Origin: Vibrio sp. VB16
GTDB taxonomy: Bacteria > Pseudomonadota > Gammaproteobacteria > Enterobacterales > Vibrionaceae
Assembly: GCF_015594925.2 (NCBI RefSeq)
Contig: NZ_CP087591.1
Span: 434,001-498,000, forward strand
Length of the DNA: 64,000 nucleotides
Direction: 5' to 3'
How positions within the stretch are numbered: the stretch's first letter is position 1; each line of letters opens with the position of its first letter. Positions 38,037-47,309 of this stretch are shown here, in pieces. A model generated the notes under the pieces. That model was not told the origin of the DNA, ran no database searches, and saw only the letters and a list, made by a program, of their open reading frames with translations. The translations under genes were made by a program, and so were the position numbers.

Positions 38037-39020
38037 CTACCCTATTTCAACACTATCAAGTAGTTCTTCAACCACCCGTTGATGACTGATACCGTCAGCC
38101 AGTGCATCATAAGAAAGAGAGAAGCGGTGCCCTAAAACAGTTGGAAGCATTGCGCGTACATCATCCAACGTGACATAGTCACGTCCTTGCAACCATGCAT
38201 AAGCGCGCGCACACTTATCCAACGCGATCGATGCACGAGGGCTTGAGCCAATTTCGATCCATTTAGACAGGCTAGATTCTGGATAACGTTCAGGCTTACG
38301 AGTCGCTATAACCAAAGCGACAATATAGCTTTCGACAAGGTCTGAAACTGCGATGTCGGGGAGTTGGCGCCGTGCTTCGAGTACAAGTTCTGGTTCAATA
38401 TGTTGTGGTGTCACTAGCGCAGAACGCGTTTCATTGCCTAACTCTTCGCTGCGCACCAAACGAATAATGTCACGCTCCGCTTCATCTTCAGGGTAGTCGA
38501 CCGTCACTTTCATAATAAAACGGTCCATCTGAGCTTCTGGTAACGGGTAAGTTCCTTCTTGCTCCACAGGGTTTTGTGTCGCGAGAACCATGAACAATTC
38601 GGGAAGAATATGGGTTTTACCACCAACTGTGATGGTACCTTCCCCCATCGCTTCAAGCAGAGCGGCCTGAACCTTCGCCGGAGCACGGTTTACTTCATCC
38701 GCAAGGACGATACTGTTGAAAATAGGTCCTGGTTGAAAGTGTAACTGAGGCTTGCCATCAAGCTCTTGATACACTTCAGTTCCCGTTACGTCGGAAGGTA
38801 ATAAGTCTGGCGTAAATTGGATTCGACCGAAACTTGTATTGAGCAAATTAGCCAACGATTTAACTGAACGCGTTTTCGCCGTACCAGGAAGCCCTTCTAA
38901 TAATACGTGCCCATTCGTCAACAACCCTATCACCAGAGCCCGAACGACGTGACTCTGGCCAATAACACTTTTCTCTGTGTGTTCTATTAGTTGATTAATT
39001 GCTTGTTGCGCATGGTTCAT
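38037..39020 (-). CDS. MoxR-family AAA+ ATPase
   Basis: A 327-residue AAA+ chaperone-like ATPase. It has the MoxR Walker A LLEGLPGTAKTRSVKSL, Walker B SIVLADEVNRAPAKVQAALL, sensor 1 VLATQNPVEQEGTYPLPEAQ and the C-terminal lid typical of this family. Start ATG 39020 has AAGGGAAGG upstream. It is the first gene of a six-gene operon (moxR, DUF58, DUF4381, batA, batB-C, batD), all with overlaps or very small gaps. MoxR modules mature or activate partner proteins; periplasmic sulfatase or cytochrome partners are suggested only by location. Confidence 0.93.
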   Translation of the reverse strand: MNHAQQAINQLIEHTEKSVIGQSHVVRALVIGLLTNGHVLLEGLPGTAKTRSVKSLANLLNTSFGRIQFTPDLLPSDVTGTEVYQELDGKPQLHFQPGPIFNSIVLADEVNRAPAKVQAALLEAMGEGTITVGGKTHILPELFMVLATQNPVEQEGTYPLPEAQMDRFIMKVTVDYPEDEAERDIIRLVRSEELGNETRSALVTPQHIEPELVLEARRQLPDIAVSDLVESYIVALVIATRKPERYPESSLSKWIEIGSSPRASIALDKCARAYAWLQGRDYVTLDDVRAMLPTVLGHRFSLSYDALADGISHQRVVEELLDSVEIG

Positions 39021-39070
39021 AGACCTTCCCTTAATTAAATCTAGCTATGTACATCCTACTCATAAGCCCC

Positions 39071-39085
39071 ATAACTATTAGTTAT
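39071..39085. promoter_or_regulatory. LysR-type box upstream of moxR
   Basis: ATAACTATTAGTTAT is a 15-bp palindrome with T-N11-A spacing, ending 51 bases before the moxR ATG. It matches the site at 43409 in both arms. It implies that the MoxR/Bat operon shares control with the sulfatases. Confidence 0.5.
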
Positions 39086-39115
39086 AAACACCATAGCCTA
39101 ATCAGTTCTATTGGT

Positions 39116-41434
39116 TTATTTAAGTAAAGCTTTCAATTGGTTAACGGCCTCAGGTGGGGCAACTTTGTTCAACTTTAAAAAACACTGGTCAAACGCTTTG
39201 GATGCGCCCGGTTGAGTATGATTTCGCGCCAATACTTCACACTGCGCATACAGGTGTTGTGGATTACGACTCAAACGATAAGCTTTGTTTAGCGATTGAC
39301 TCGCCGCAATGACATCGGTTTTTTCCAAGGACAAACCATAGACATACCAATACTGAGGGTTGCTTTCCGCCGTTTCAGCCGCTTGCTTTAGGTACTTTCC
39401 TGCTTGTTCATAGTCTTTGATTCTGAGCAGTGATAAACCCGCGCTGTATAACAGAACACTCGATTTTGGCTGAGCTTTGATGCCCTGTTGAAGTGTAGAA
39501 AATGCAGCTGGCTCATCGCCCAATCTGCGGTATAGATCGGCTAGGTTGGCATAGCTGTTTTCAAAATAAGGCTCGATGTCGATAGCCCCCAAATAAAACT
39601 CAATCGCTTTCTGGTGTTGGCCGAGATCTCGATACACATTACCTAGATTCGTACGGCCAAAGCCGCGATCAGCATTGAAGCGCTGTATATCGATATATTC
39701 TTCTAACGCCAGCTCAATTTGTTCCTTTTGCAATGGGTTCATTTCTCCCCAGTAACGAACTAAAGCGCCGGCCGCTTCAGAACGAATCGATAGCACCGGA
39801 TCTGAAAGCAACGGTTCAAGTATCTGCCAACGGTCGCTGAACGACAAACCGAATGAACCCGCAACCACGCCAAGTCGAATCATTTCGTTCTCATGCTTAA
39901 CCGCTCTCGCCAGTGAGATAAGGGTGTTCTTACCCGAGCGACCGCTTAATCGCTCAAGGCTAGAAGCGCGGATAATGTCGCTTAAACTTGAGTCCTGCGC
40001 TGAATAGGCCAATGCATCTTCTGCACCTCGATGCCCAATGGAATCAGCGTAAAAAGCGACCGAGAAATGCTGTTGATTTCTGTGTTTTGAATCCGGGAAC
40101 CACTCTCCAATTTGCTTATCGGCCCATTGGTCAGTTTTATCTTCATGACAACCGGTACACACATTTGGAGTCTTAGTGTGCTGGCTGATGTCCGGACGTG
40201 GCACATGCCAACTATGATCACGCCTTGGATCCACTTCCATGTAAGTCGTTTCTGGCATGTGACAAGTTGTACACTGAGATGCCTCAGTATTCGCCTCATG
40301 AAAAGTATGCTTTTCAGATGTGTATTCGGCCCCACTGTGACATTGGCTACACACGGCCTCTTCTGCAATGTTAAGTTCTGCCGTATGGGGATCATGACAA
40401 TTGGTACAAGTGACGCCTTTCTCTGCCATCACTGATTGCAAAAACGAACCATACACATAGTCCTCATCGTAAATCTGACCATCGTGATAATAAAGTTCAG
40501 GTGTAATGAGGCTTAATCGGTAACGATCCAAAAACGAACCGTTCACATGATCACCAGTTTCATTTAATTGGGTTCGACGGCTATGGCACTGAGCACAGGT
40601 TTGAACTTGATTCGTATGAACAATATCTTTAGGTTGTAGAGTCGAATTCCCTTCTTGATAGACCCACTCTTTAACCGATTGGGAAAGGTCTCGCTCAAAA
40701 CCAAAATGAGACACTGTTTTAGCATCTTGTTTGGTATTTTCTGCCATTTTAACGTGCTCACTTGCCGGGCCATGACAGGCTTCACAGCCCACGTTTATCT
40801 CCGACCATTGAGTGTCGTAAACGTTATTAACACTGTCATAGTTTTTTTCAAGATTTGTCGAATGACAGTCGGCACACATGAAGTTCCAGTTTTGACCGCT
40901 ATTTGTCCAGTAAAATTCGTCAGAACTAGTCGTGTCAGGATAAAGGTTGAACCAACGTTGTCCTCCTTCTGATTTTAAACGTGAGTCCCACGCAAAAGGA
41001 ATCAATTGAACACGACCATCTTCAAACTCGACCATGTATTGTTGGAGTGGCTCAAAGGCAAAGGTATAACTGATTTTATAATCTTTAAACTGGCCATCCG
41101 GCCCTTCAATGTTGACCCAGAACTGATCACCTTGCTTAAAAAAACGGTTTAGCTTCCCATTATGACCCACGGTTTGGTCATTAAAATCACCCAAAACAGA
41201 TTCATCTGACGCGTGTTTCATCGCCATATCATGATGGGACCCTTTCCAAGCCTCGAACTCTTCTTTGTGACAATCTATACACGCTTCAGATCCAACGTAA
41301 AAAGCATCGATTTCAACATCCGAAACTTGTTCGTTTGCTTGAACGTGGAAGCACAGCCCCCAAAATAAACCGCATAATACTGCCACTCTCTGCCGTTTTA
41401 ATTTTCTCACCAGTGAGACCAACAATGCAGACAT
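39116..41434 (-). CDS. Octaheme cytochrome c with HEAT and TPR repeats
   Basis: A 772-residue exported protein. After a signal-anchor (VAVLCGLFWGLCFHVQA) there are eight CxxCH heme motifs: CIDCH, CADCH, CEACH, CAQCH, CTNCH, CSQCH, CTTCH and CTGCH, spread over residues ~52-430. They are arranged like cytochrome c554/octaheme families. Residues ~480-580 are HEAT-like and ~590-750 TPR-like (AIEFYLGAIDIEPYFENSYA, ADLYRRLGDEPAAFSTLQQG). The frame opens at 41455, but ATG 41434 has AAGGG at good spacing. The reaction is unknown; electron transfer or small-molecule reduction in the periplasm is possible. It lies between the sulfatases and the moxR operon. Confidence 0.88.
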   Translation of the reverse strand: MSALLVSLVRKLKRQRVAVLCGLFWGLCFHVQANEQVSDVEIDAFYVGSEACIDCHKEEFEAWKGSHHDMAMKHASDESVLGDFNDQTVGHNGKLNRFFKQGDQFWVNIEGPDGQFKDYKISYTFAFEPLQQYMVEFEDGRVQLIPFAWDSRLKSEGGQRWFNLYPDTTSSDEFYWTNSGQNWNFMCADCHSTNLEKNYDSVNNVYDTQWSEINVGCEACHGPASEHVKMAENTKQDAKTVSHFGFERDLSQSVKEWVYQEGNSTLQPKDIVHTNQVQTCAQCHSRRTQLNETGDHVNGSFLDRYRLSLITPELYYHDGQIYDEDYVYGSFLQSVMAEKGVTCTNCHDPHTAELNIAEEAVCSQCHSGAEYTSEKHTFHEANTEASQCTTCHMPETTYMEVDPRRDHSWHVPRPDISQHTKTPNVCTGCHEDKTDQWADKQIGEWFPDSKHRNQQHFSVAFYADSIGHRGAEDALAYSAQDSSLSDIIRASSLERLSGRSGKNTLISLARAVKHENEMIRLGVVAGSFGLSFSDRWQILEPLLSDPVLSIRSEAAGALVRYWGEMNPLQKEQIELALEEYIDIQRFNADRGFGRTNLGNVYRDLGQHQKAIEFYLGAIDIEPYFENSYANLADLYRRLGDEPAAFSTLQQGIKAQPKSSVLLYSAGLSLLRIKDYEQAGKYLKQAAETAESNPQYWYVYGLSLEKTDVIAASQSLNKAYRLSRNPQHLYAQCEVLARNHTQPGASKAFDQCFLKLNKVAPPEAVNQLKALLK

Positions 41435-41556
41435 AAAATCCCTTGTTTTATACATCCTTATGCTTAATAAGGTAGACGTAAAAACAACTAAAATACAATT
41501 ATTTAGTTACAGACATTCGAACTTGTGAGCTATATTCAGGGCGGTCATATACTCAT

Positions 41557-41581
41557 AAAAAAAAGAGCTCCGAAGAGCTCT
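41557..41581 (-). terminator. Rho-independent terminator of the minus-strand sulfatase gene
   Basis: On the minus strand the stem AGAGCTC/GAGCTCT encloses a TTCG tetraloop and is followed by eight T residues (complement of 41557-41564). It lies about 50 bases past the sulfatase stop and before the cytochrome gene, so the two are transcribed separately. Confidence 0.88.
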
Positions 41582-41627
41582 GTTCATCATAGTAGTGCTT
41601 ATAACGTCCGTTCATTTATTACATCGG

Positions 41628-43175
41628 TTATTTGTTATGAGATTCCTGAAGTTTCTCCATTACCTGATCCAAGCTAAAGCTTGCTGCTTTTTGGCGGGGT
41701 GGATATTCAGCAAAGGTTTCTAAGAATTGTCCGACATAAGCCTGCGCTGGCACAAACATATACGCATGATCGAGTAGCCAATCATAATAAGTGTTCGACG
41801 TGATATCCGCCGTCTCGTATGGGTCCATGCGTAGGTTAAATAACTTAGGTAAACGTAAAGTTACAAACGGTTCAGACCAGATCTTCATGGTCCCTGTTGC
41901 ACGTTGCTCCATGAACACGGCTTTCCAATGGTTATATCGAAGAGCCGCCAAGTCACCATCATCGGTAAAGTAAAAGATCTCTGCGCGACGACCTTTCTCT
42001 TCTTCACCCGTTAGGTAAGGTAAGAAGTTGTAGCCATCTAGGTGTACCTTGAACGTTGTATCCCCTGCTTGATGCCCTTTAAGTAGTTTCTCTTTAATTT
42101 GGTCATCACCGGCTGCCGCTACGAATGTTGGCATCCAGTCCATGTGGTGCATGATTTCATTTGAAATCGCTCCCGCTTCAATTTTCCCTGGCCAACGAAC
42201 CATTGCTGGTACACGATAGGCCCCTTCCCAGTTTGTGTTCTTCTCACCACGAAATGGTGTAGTACCCGCATCTGGCCACGAGTTCATATGTGGGCCGTTA
42301 TCCGTTGAATAGAAAACAATGGTGTTGTCTTTAATGCCAAGGTCATCGACTTTTTTCAATAACTCACCAACATGGTTATCATGTTCTACCATTGCATCAG
42401 CGTAATAACTGATGCCGGTTGTGCCCAGATTATCTTCTTTTACGTGTGTTCTGAAATGCATACGAGTCGCGTTCCACCATACGAAGAATGGTTTGTCGAC
42501 TTTTACCGCGCGATCCATAAAATCAAGTGCCGCATCGAGTGTCTCTTCATCGACGGTTTCCATACGCTTACGAGTCAATGGACCGGTATCTTCTATCTTA
42601 CCGTCAGCAAAAGACTTAATCACACCACGAGGACCGAATTTCTTACGAAACTCTGGATCTTTTGGATAGTCGATGTTTTCAGGCTCTTCTTCTGCATTTA
42701 GGTGGTAAAGGTTACCAAAAAATTCGTCAAAACCGTGTGCCGTCGGTAGAAACTCATCTTTATCACCTAGATGGTTCTTACCAAACTGTCCTGTCATATA
42801 CCCCATAGGTTTTAGCATCTCTGCTATCGTGGCGTCTTCTGCTTGCAAGCCAATATCAGCACCTGGCAAACCTACTTTACTTAAACCTGTTCTTAATACA
42901 CTTTGACCCGTAATAAAAGTAGAGCGACCCGCGGTACATGATTGCTCTGCGTAATAATCGGTAAACATCATCCCTTCTTTCGCAATGCTATCGATATTCG
43001 GGGTTCGATAACCCATCAAACCAAAGGTGTATGCACTCACATTGGATTGACCAATATCATCACCCCAAATGACCAATATATTCGGCTTTTCTGCTGCAAG
43101 GCTAGCGCTGGAAGCAGCCATCATTGCTGTACCCAAAATCGCTAATCGACGTTTTACACCATATTTCGCTGTCAT
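41628..43175 (-). CDS. Exported Cys-type sulfatase 1
   Basis: A 515-residue periplasmic sulfatase with signal peptide (ILGTAMMAASSASLAAEK). The metal Asp pair is in NILVIWGDDIG. The formylglycine site is Cys80 in SCTAGRSTF, the C-x-A-x-R variant of C-x-P-S-R, which needs conversion to formylglycine. FYSTDNGPH and the GKNH segment supply further active-site residues. The start ATG 43175 follows GGAGAGG; the frame opens upstream at 43202. It shares KDPEFRK-KFGPRGVIKS and YHLNAEEEPE with the divergent sulfatase at 43522, so the two are paralogs. The Cys type fits the anSME at 27158. The substrate is not evident. Confidence 0.93.
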   Translation of the reverse strand: MTAKYGVKRRLAILGTAMMAASSASLAAEKPNILVIWGDDIGQSNVSAYTFGLMGYRTPNIDSIAKEGMMFTDYYAEQSCTAGRSTFITGQSVLRTGLSKVGLPGADIGLQAEDATIAEMLKPMGYMTGQFGKNHLGDKDEFLPTAHGFDEFFGNLYHLNAEEEPENIDYPKDPEFRKKFGPRGVIKSFADGKIEDTGPLTRKRMETVDEETLDAALDFMDRAVKVDKPFFVWWNATRMHFRTHVKEDNLGTTGISYYADAMVEHDNHVGELLKKVDDLGIKDNTIVFYSTDNGPHMNSWPDAGTTPFRGEKNTNWEGAYRVPAMVRWPGKIEAGAISNEIMHHMDWMPTFVAAAGDDQIKEKLLKGHQAGDTTFKVHLDGYNFLPYLTGEEEKGRRAEIFYFTDDGDLAALRYNHWKAVFMEQRATGTMKIWSEPFVTLRLPKLFNLRMDPYETADITSNTYYDWLLDHAYMFVPAQAYVGQFLETFAEYPPRQKAASFSLDQVMEKLQESHNK

Positions 43176-43521
43176 AAAAACCTCTCCGTAAGTTATTTGC
43201 ATCCTGCCCTACAACATATAGTTCATTTTTTACACAATCGCGACATTCACTAACCTATTAACCTTTTTGTCATTTTCATCAGGGTATAAAGATTGAACTT
43301 ATCAACAATTTTTACGACAGAAAATATGATAAAGATCACGCATACTATTCAAATCTTCATTCCATGAAAAATTTAACTTCAGTTTAATCAATACGTTAAC
43401 TTAACTTCATAACAATTGGTTATATACACTATAAAAGGACGTAACCGAAATTTGAGAATAACATTTACTTATCGATGTGTTGTTCTAACACATTAATCTT
43501 AAAAGCAAATCGGAGTCCTTT
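43176..43521. promoter_or_regulatory. Divergent sulfatase control region with a LysR-type palindrome
   Basis: This 346-base gap separates the divergent sulfatase genes. ATAACAATTGGTTAT at 43409-43423 is a perfect-arm palindrome (ATAAC/GTTAT) with T-N11-A spacing, 99 bases before the second sulfatase ATG and 234 before the first. It is followed by TATACACTATAAAAGG, which may be a promoter -10 region. A CRP-like half-site (AAAGATCACG) is near 43330. Confidence 0.5.
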
Positions 43522-45075
43522 ATGGGTACTAAAATTAATAAACTAGCATTAGGTGTTGGCTTATTAGCCGCTTCTTCGGCAGTGACCGCGGCTGAGAAAC
43601 CAAACATTCTTGCGATCTGGGGTGATGACATAGGTGTATTCAACATCAGTGCATACAACAACGGAATGATGGGATATCAGACACCAAACATAGACCGTAT
43701 CGCTAAGGAAGGGGCATTATTTACTGACCATTACGGTCAACAATCGTGTACTGCTGGTCGTGCTGCATTCCTAACAGGTCAAGAGCCATTCCGAACAGGT
43801 CTACTGACAATTGGCATGCCGGGTTCAGACCACGGTATCCCTGATTGGGCTCCAACCATTGCGGATCTTCTTAAGGAGCAGGGCTACATGACCGCTCAAT
43901 TCGGTAAAAACCACATGGGAGATCAAGACAAGCACCTTCCTACAAACCACGGTTTTGATCAGTTCTTCGGTAACCTGTACCACCTCAATGCAGAAGAAGA
44001 ACCAGAGACATACTATTATCCTAAAGATCCAGAATTCCGTAAGAACTTTGGCCCTCGTGGTGTAATCAAATCGACTGCCGATGGCAAGATTGAAGACACG
44101 GGCCCTATGACGCGTAAGCGTATGGAACATGCTGATGAGGAGTTCTTAGAAGAGTCTCTAGCTTTCATGGAAAAAGCCGTTAAAGCTGACAAGCCTTTTT
44201 TCATCTGGCATAACACAACTCGTATGCACGTTTGGACTCGGTTACAAGAAAAATACCAAGGTAAATCAGGTATCAGCATCTACGCTGACGGCATGTTAGA
44301 GCATGACGACCATGTAGGTGTGCTTTTAGACAAGCTTGATGACTTAGGCATTTCTGACAACACAATCGTGATCTACTCAACCGATAACGGTGCAGAGACC
44401 GTATCCTGGCCTGATGGTGGTGCAACTTACTTCCATGGTGAGAAAGGTACGACTTACGAAGGTGGTATGCGTGTTCCTCAGCTAGTTCGTTGGCCCGGTA
44501 CTATCAAACCAGGAACCAAAATCAACGACATCATGAGTCACCAAGATTGGGTCCCTACGCTATTAGCAGCCGCTGGTGACGATAAAGTCGTGGAAAAACT
44601 GGCTTCAGATAAAGGGGCAACTTACAACGGGAAAAACTGGCGTGTTCATCTAGATGGTCATAACTTCCTACCTTTCTTACAAGGTAAAGAGGAAAAAAGC
44701 CCTCGTGACAGCATGCTTTACTTCTCTGCAAATGCTGAGCTAAATGCAGTTCGTTGGAATGACTTCAAGATTTCATTCGCAGTAATGGATGGTAACATAG
44801 TTGATGCAGTTCGCTTCCAGCCAAACTGGCCTCAAGTTGTTCATCTACGTGCAGACCCGTTCGAAAAAGCACCACACGAATCTGGCATGTACCTACGTTG
44901 GATGGCAGACAACATGTGGTTATTCGTACCAGTAGGCAGTAAAGTTCAAGAGTTCATGAATACCCTACCTGACTACCCAATGCAAAACAGCCAAGTATTG
45001 AATCCAGGTAACTTCAACCAGAACTCGTACATGCTACAAGGCAAAATTAAACAACTTGAAGCCGCGACTCAGTAA
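43522..45075 (+). CDS. Exported Cys-type sulfatase 2
   Basis: A 517-residue paralog of the sulfatase at 41628. Signal peptide ALGVGLLAASSAVTAAEK; metal residues in NILAIWGDDIG; formylglycine site Cys76 in SCTAGRAAF; IYSTDNGAETVSWPDG and FGKNHMGDQDKH complete the fold. CGGAG precedes the ATG. The two paralogs differ mainly in the mid-region and C-terminus, suggesting related but distinct sulfate esters as substrates. It ends at a strong terminator, so it is a single-gene unit. Confidence 0.94.
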   Translation: MGTKINKLALGVGLLAASSAVTAAEKPNILAIWGDDIGVFNISAYNNGMMGYQTPNIDRIAKEGALFTDHYGQQSCTAGRAAFLTGQEPFRTGLLTIGMPGSDHGIPDWAPTIADLLKEQGYMTAQFGKNHMGDQDKHLPTNHGFDQFFGNLYHLNAEEEPETYYYPKDPEFRKNFGPRGVIKSTADGKIEDTGPMTRKRMEHADEEFLEESLAFMEKAVKADKPFFIWHNTTRMHVWTRLQEKYQGKSGISIYADGMLEHDDHVGVLLDKLDDLGISDNTIVIYSTDNGAETVSWPDGGATYFHGEKGTTYEGGMRVPQLVRWPGTIKPGTKINDIMSHQDWVPTLLAAAGDDKVVEKLASDKGATYNGKNWRVHLDGHNFLPFLQGKEEKSPRDSMLYFSANAELNAVRWNDFKISFAVMDGNIVDAVRFQPNWPQVVHLRADPFEKAPHESGMYLRWMADNMWLFVPVGSKVQEFMNTLPDYPMQNSQVLNPGNFNQNSYMLQGKIKQLEAATQ

Positions 45076-45120
45076 ACTAATTCATATATGAAGTTAACTA
45101 AAAGACTAAACTGATAGTAA

Positions 45121-45154
45121 AACCGTGAGTACTAAATAAACCTCACGGTTTTTT
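45121..45154 (+). terminator. Rho-independent terminator of sulfatase 2
   Basis: Perfect 9-bp arms AACCGTGAG (45121-45129) and CTCACGGTT (45142-45150), followed by TTTT, 46 bases after the sulfatase stop. Confidence 0.93.
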
Positions 45155-45524
45155 CGTAAAGACAGAATCTTTTATAACCGCCAAACGTGATATTGCCCGG
45201 TAGTAAATGGGGAGAAGAGCGAAGTAGTCAGAGTTATAACTTACTTAAATATGACAATTGGTTATCAATAGATTATTGCATAATTGATAAAACTGGCGCT
45301 AAGTTGACCGTGCCGAAAGGAGATCTTCTACATCCCAAAAACTCAGGCCAAAACGTTAATACAACCACATAGAGTATTGGATGATATCAGAGCGGAATCT
45401 ATATCTTTTGTATATGCTCATATGGAAATACAGCCACAACATCGGTTAACTTTCAAAGCGTTGGGATGTACATTATTGATAAATTTATAGTAACGGCCAC
45501 TACATTAATTAGATTGCGATTCAA
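45155..45524. other. Degenerate intergenic region with a possible ORF remnant and repeat copy
   Basis: No sound gene. A 61-codon plus frame (45187-45372) reads KWGEERSSQSYNLLKYD then ends without similarity I recognise. At 45251-45265 ATGACAATTGGTTAT differs by one base from the LysR-type box at 43409, though no gene follows. The dispersed repeat at 45418-45456 is listed separately. Confidence 0.4.
45418..45456 (+). repeat. Dispersed 39-bp repeat, copy 2
   Basis: CTCATATGGAAATACAGCCA followed by a segment ending GGTTAACTTTCAA, then AGCGTTGGGAT. It resembles 26052-26090 and 50615-50653, and its tail resembles 50711-50735 (TTTTCAAAGGGTTGGGAT). Confidence 0.6.
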
Positions 45525-47309
45525 TTAATTTTCGGCCACCTTCAGCACTGGCGCTTGCAAGATAGATTTGTTTAACAAACCAGCGTAAATACCGTTGTGA
45601 GCAACCAGTTCCTGATGTTTACCCCTTTCAACGATTTCACCTTGTTCTAGCACTAATATCATATCGGAGTGACGCACTGTGCTTAAACGGTGCGCAATAG
45701 CGATCACCGTTTTTTCTTTAAACAGACGCTGCATTGCTTTCTGGATCAAATCTTCCGTTATGGAATCAATAGAACTCGTCGCTTCGTCCAACATCATTAC
45801 TTGCCCACTTTGTGCAATAGAACGAGCAAAAGAAATCAACTGAGTCTGTCCGACTGAGAGATTTGAAGCATTTTTGTCCAAACAGAAATCATAGCCGTTA
45901 GGCAATTCATCAATAAATTTGTCCGCATAAACATAACGTGACGCCTGCTCTACTTGTTCACGTTGTATTTCTTTTTTCCCCAAAGCAATATTGAAATGCA
46001 CACTCTCTTCAAACAGGTGAACATCCTGCATCATCATCGAGAATAGATGCGTAGAATCTTCAATCGAAATTTGAGAAAACTCGATACCATTTAACAGAAT
46101 ACTGCCGTCATAATCTTGATATGTTTTTGATATCAACCGTAGAATGGTCGACTTACCTGAACCGGTTGAACCAACTAATGCTATCTGATGCCCCTTTTCC
46201 AATAAAAAGGACACATTTTTTAACACATAAGGTAATTTGTCGTTGTAACGAAAACTGACATTTTTGAACTCAAGACTGACAAAATTAGTTAATTGTTTTT
46301 CAACCTTATGTGTCGGTTGCAAATCACGCCCTTCTTCTTCCGTCGCTTCGACAAAGAGCTCTTCAATGTGGTCAAAAGCGGCAAATGAGCTCTGAATAGA
46401 CGCAATTTGTGATGTAAAATCCCTGATTGGAACAAATACTTTTTCTAGTGTGTTAATAAATGCAATCAATACACCCAATGTGAGCGCTTCTTGAATGACC
46501 TGCCCTGAACCATACCAGATCATCAGCGCTATGGTGATAGAGGTAACGCCGGAAATAAAGGCAAACAAAATAGCATCATATTTATTAACCTTCTTTTGAG
46601 CTTTTAACAACTCATCGGTATAACCTTTGTACCTGTCCTCTACCTCTTCTTCGGCGCGATATAACTGAATGGTTTTCACACCGAGTAAAACTTCCTGTAA
46701 AAAACCGATACTACGTGCCAACGTTGAACGTGTAACTTGATAAAGCGCTCGAAGCCGGTTGCGAACATAGAAAGTTAGATACATTACAGGAGGCATAATG
46801 ACCAATACAATCAGTGTCAACTGCCAATCAATAAGTAGCATCATCACCAATAGAGCGATGGTATTGATGGTGTCTTTCACCAGCCCAACAATGGATTGAA
46901 TAAAAGTCTCGCCGATAGTTTCCAAATCACTCGTTAAGCGAGAGAGGGTTACTCCGATCGGTGTATTATCAAAATAGCGGCGTGGCAACTTAAGTACGCG
47001 ATCAACAAGCACCGAACGCATATCTGTAATGGTGTACTGTCCCGCTTTACGCAAGTTGTATGAATACGTTGTATCAACAACATAGCTAGCAATTAGTACC
47101 AAAAGCAAATAAACAGTATGTAACAACAGTCCATCGATATTTCTCTGAGATAGATGAACATCAATGACTTGGATAATGAGCCAGGGAAACAATAGACTGG
47201 TGATAACAGAAAGAGGGAGCATGGTAATGCCAAGCAATATGGAGCGTTTATATTTTTTAGCAAAAGTAAAAAAGTGCTTTAAATATTGAACATCGATGCT
47301 CTTTAACAT
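45525..47309 (-). CDS. Heterodimeric ABC exporter, catalytic subunit (MdlB-like)
   Basis: A 594-residue half-transporter: six-helix membrane domain (residues ~20-310) and C-terminal ATPase. Walker A is LVGSTGSGKSTI; Walker B with the catalytic Glu is QVMMLDEATSSID. The signature is NLSVGQ instead of LSGGQ. Its partner upstream has the opposite pattern, so together they form one canonical and one degenerate ATP site, as in TM287/288-type exporters. Start ATG 47309 overlaps the partner stop by 7 bases with GGAGG as ribosome site. The substrate is unknown; drug, lipid or peptide export are all possible. Confidence 0.9.
   Translation of the reverse strand: MLKSIDVQYLKHFFTFAKKYKRSILLGITMLPLSVITSLLFPWLIIQVIDVHLSQRNIDGLLLHTVYLLLVLIASYVVDTTYSYNLRKAGQYTITDMRSVLVDRVLKLPRRYFDNTPIGVTLSRLTSDLETIGETFIQSIVGLVKDTINTIALLVMMLLIDWQLTLIVLVIMPPVMYLTFYVRNRLRALYQVTRSTLARSIGFLQEVLLGVKTIQLYRAEEEVEDRYKGYTDELLKAQKKVNKYDAILFAFISGVTSITIALMIWYGSGQVIQEALTLGVLIAFINTLEKVFVPIRDFTSQIASIQSSFAAFDHIEELFVEATEEEGRDLQPTHKVEKQLTNFVSLEFKNVSFRYNDKLPYVLKNVSFLLEKGHQIALVGSTGSGKSTILRLISKTYQDYDGSILLNGIEFSQISIEDSTHLFSMMMQDVHLFEESVHFNIALGKKEIQREQVEQASRYVYADKFIDELPNGYDFCLDKNASNLSVGQTQLISFARSIAQSGQVMMLDEATSSIDSITEDLIQKAMQRLFKEKTVIAIAHRLSTVRHSDMILVLEQGEIVERGKHQELVAHNGIYAGLLNKSILQAPVLKVAEN

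Noticed and set aside
45187..45372. 61-codon plus-strand frame after sulfatase 2
   Set aside because: No recognised family, weak start context; kept only as a possible remnant.
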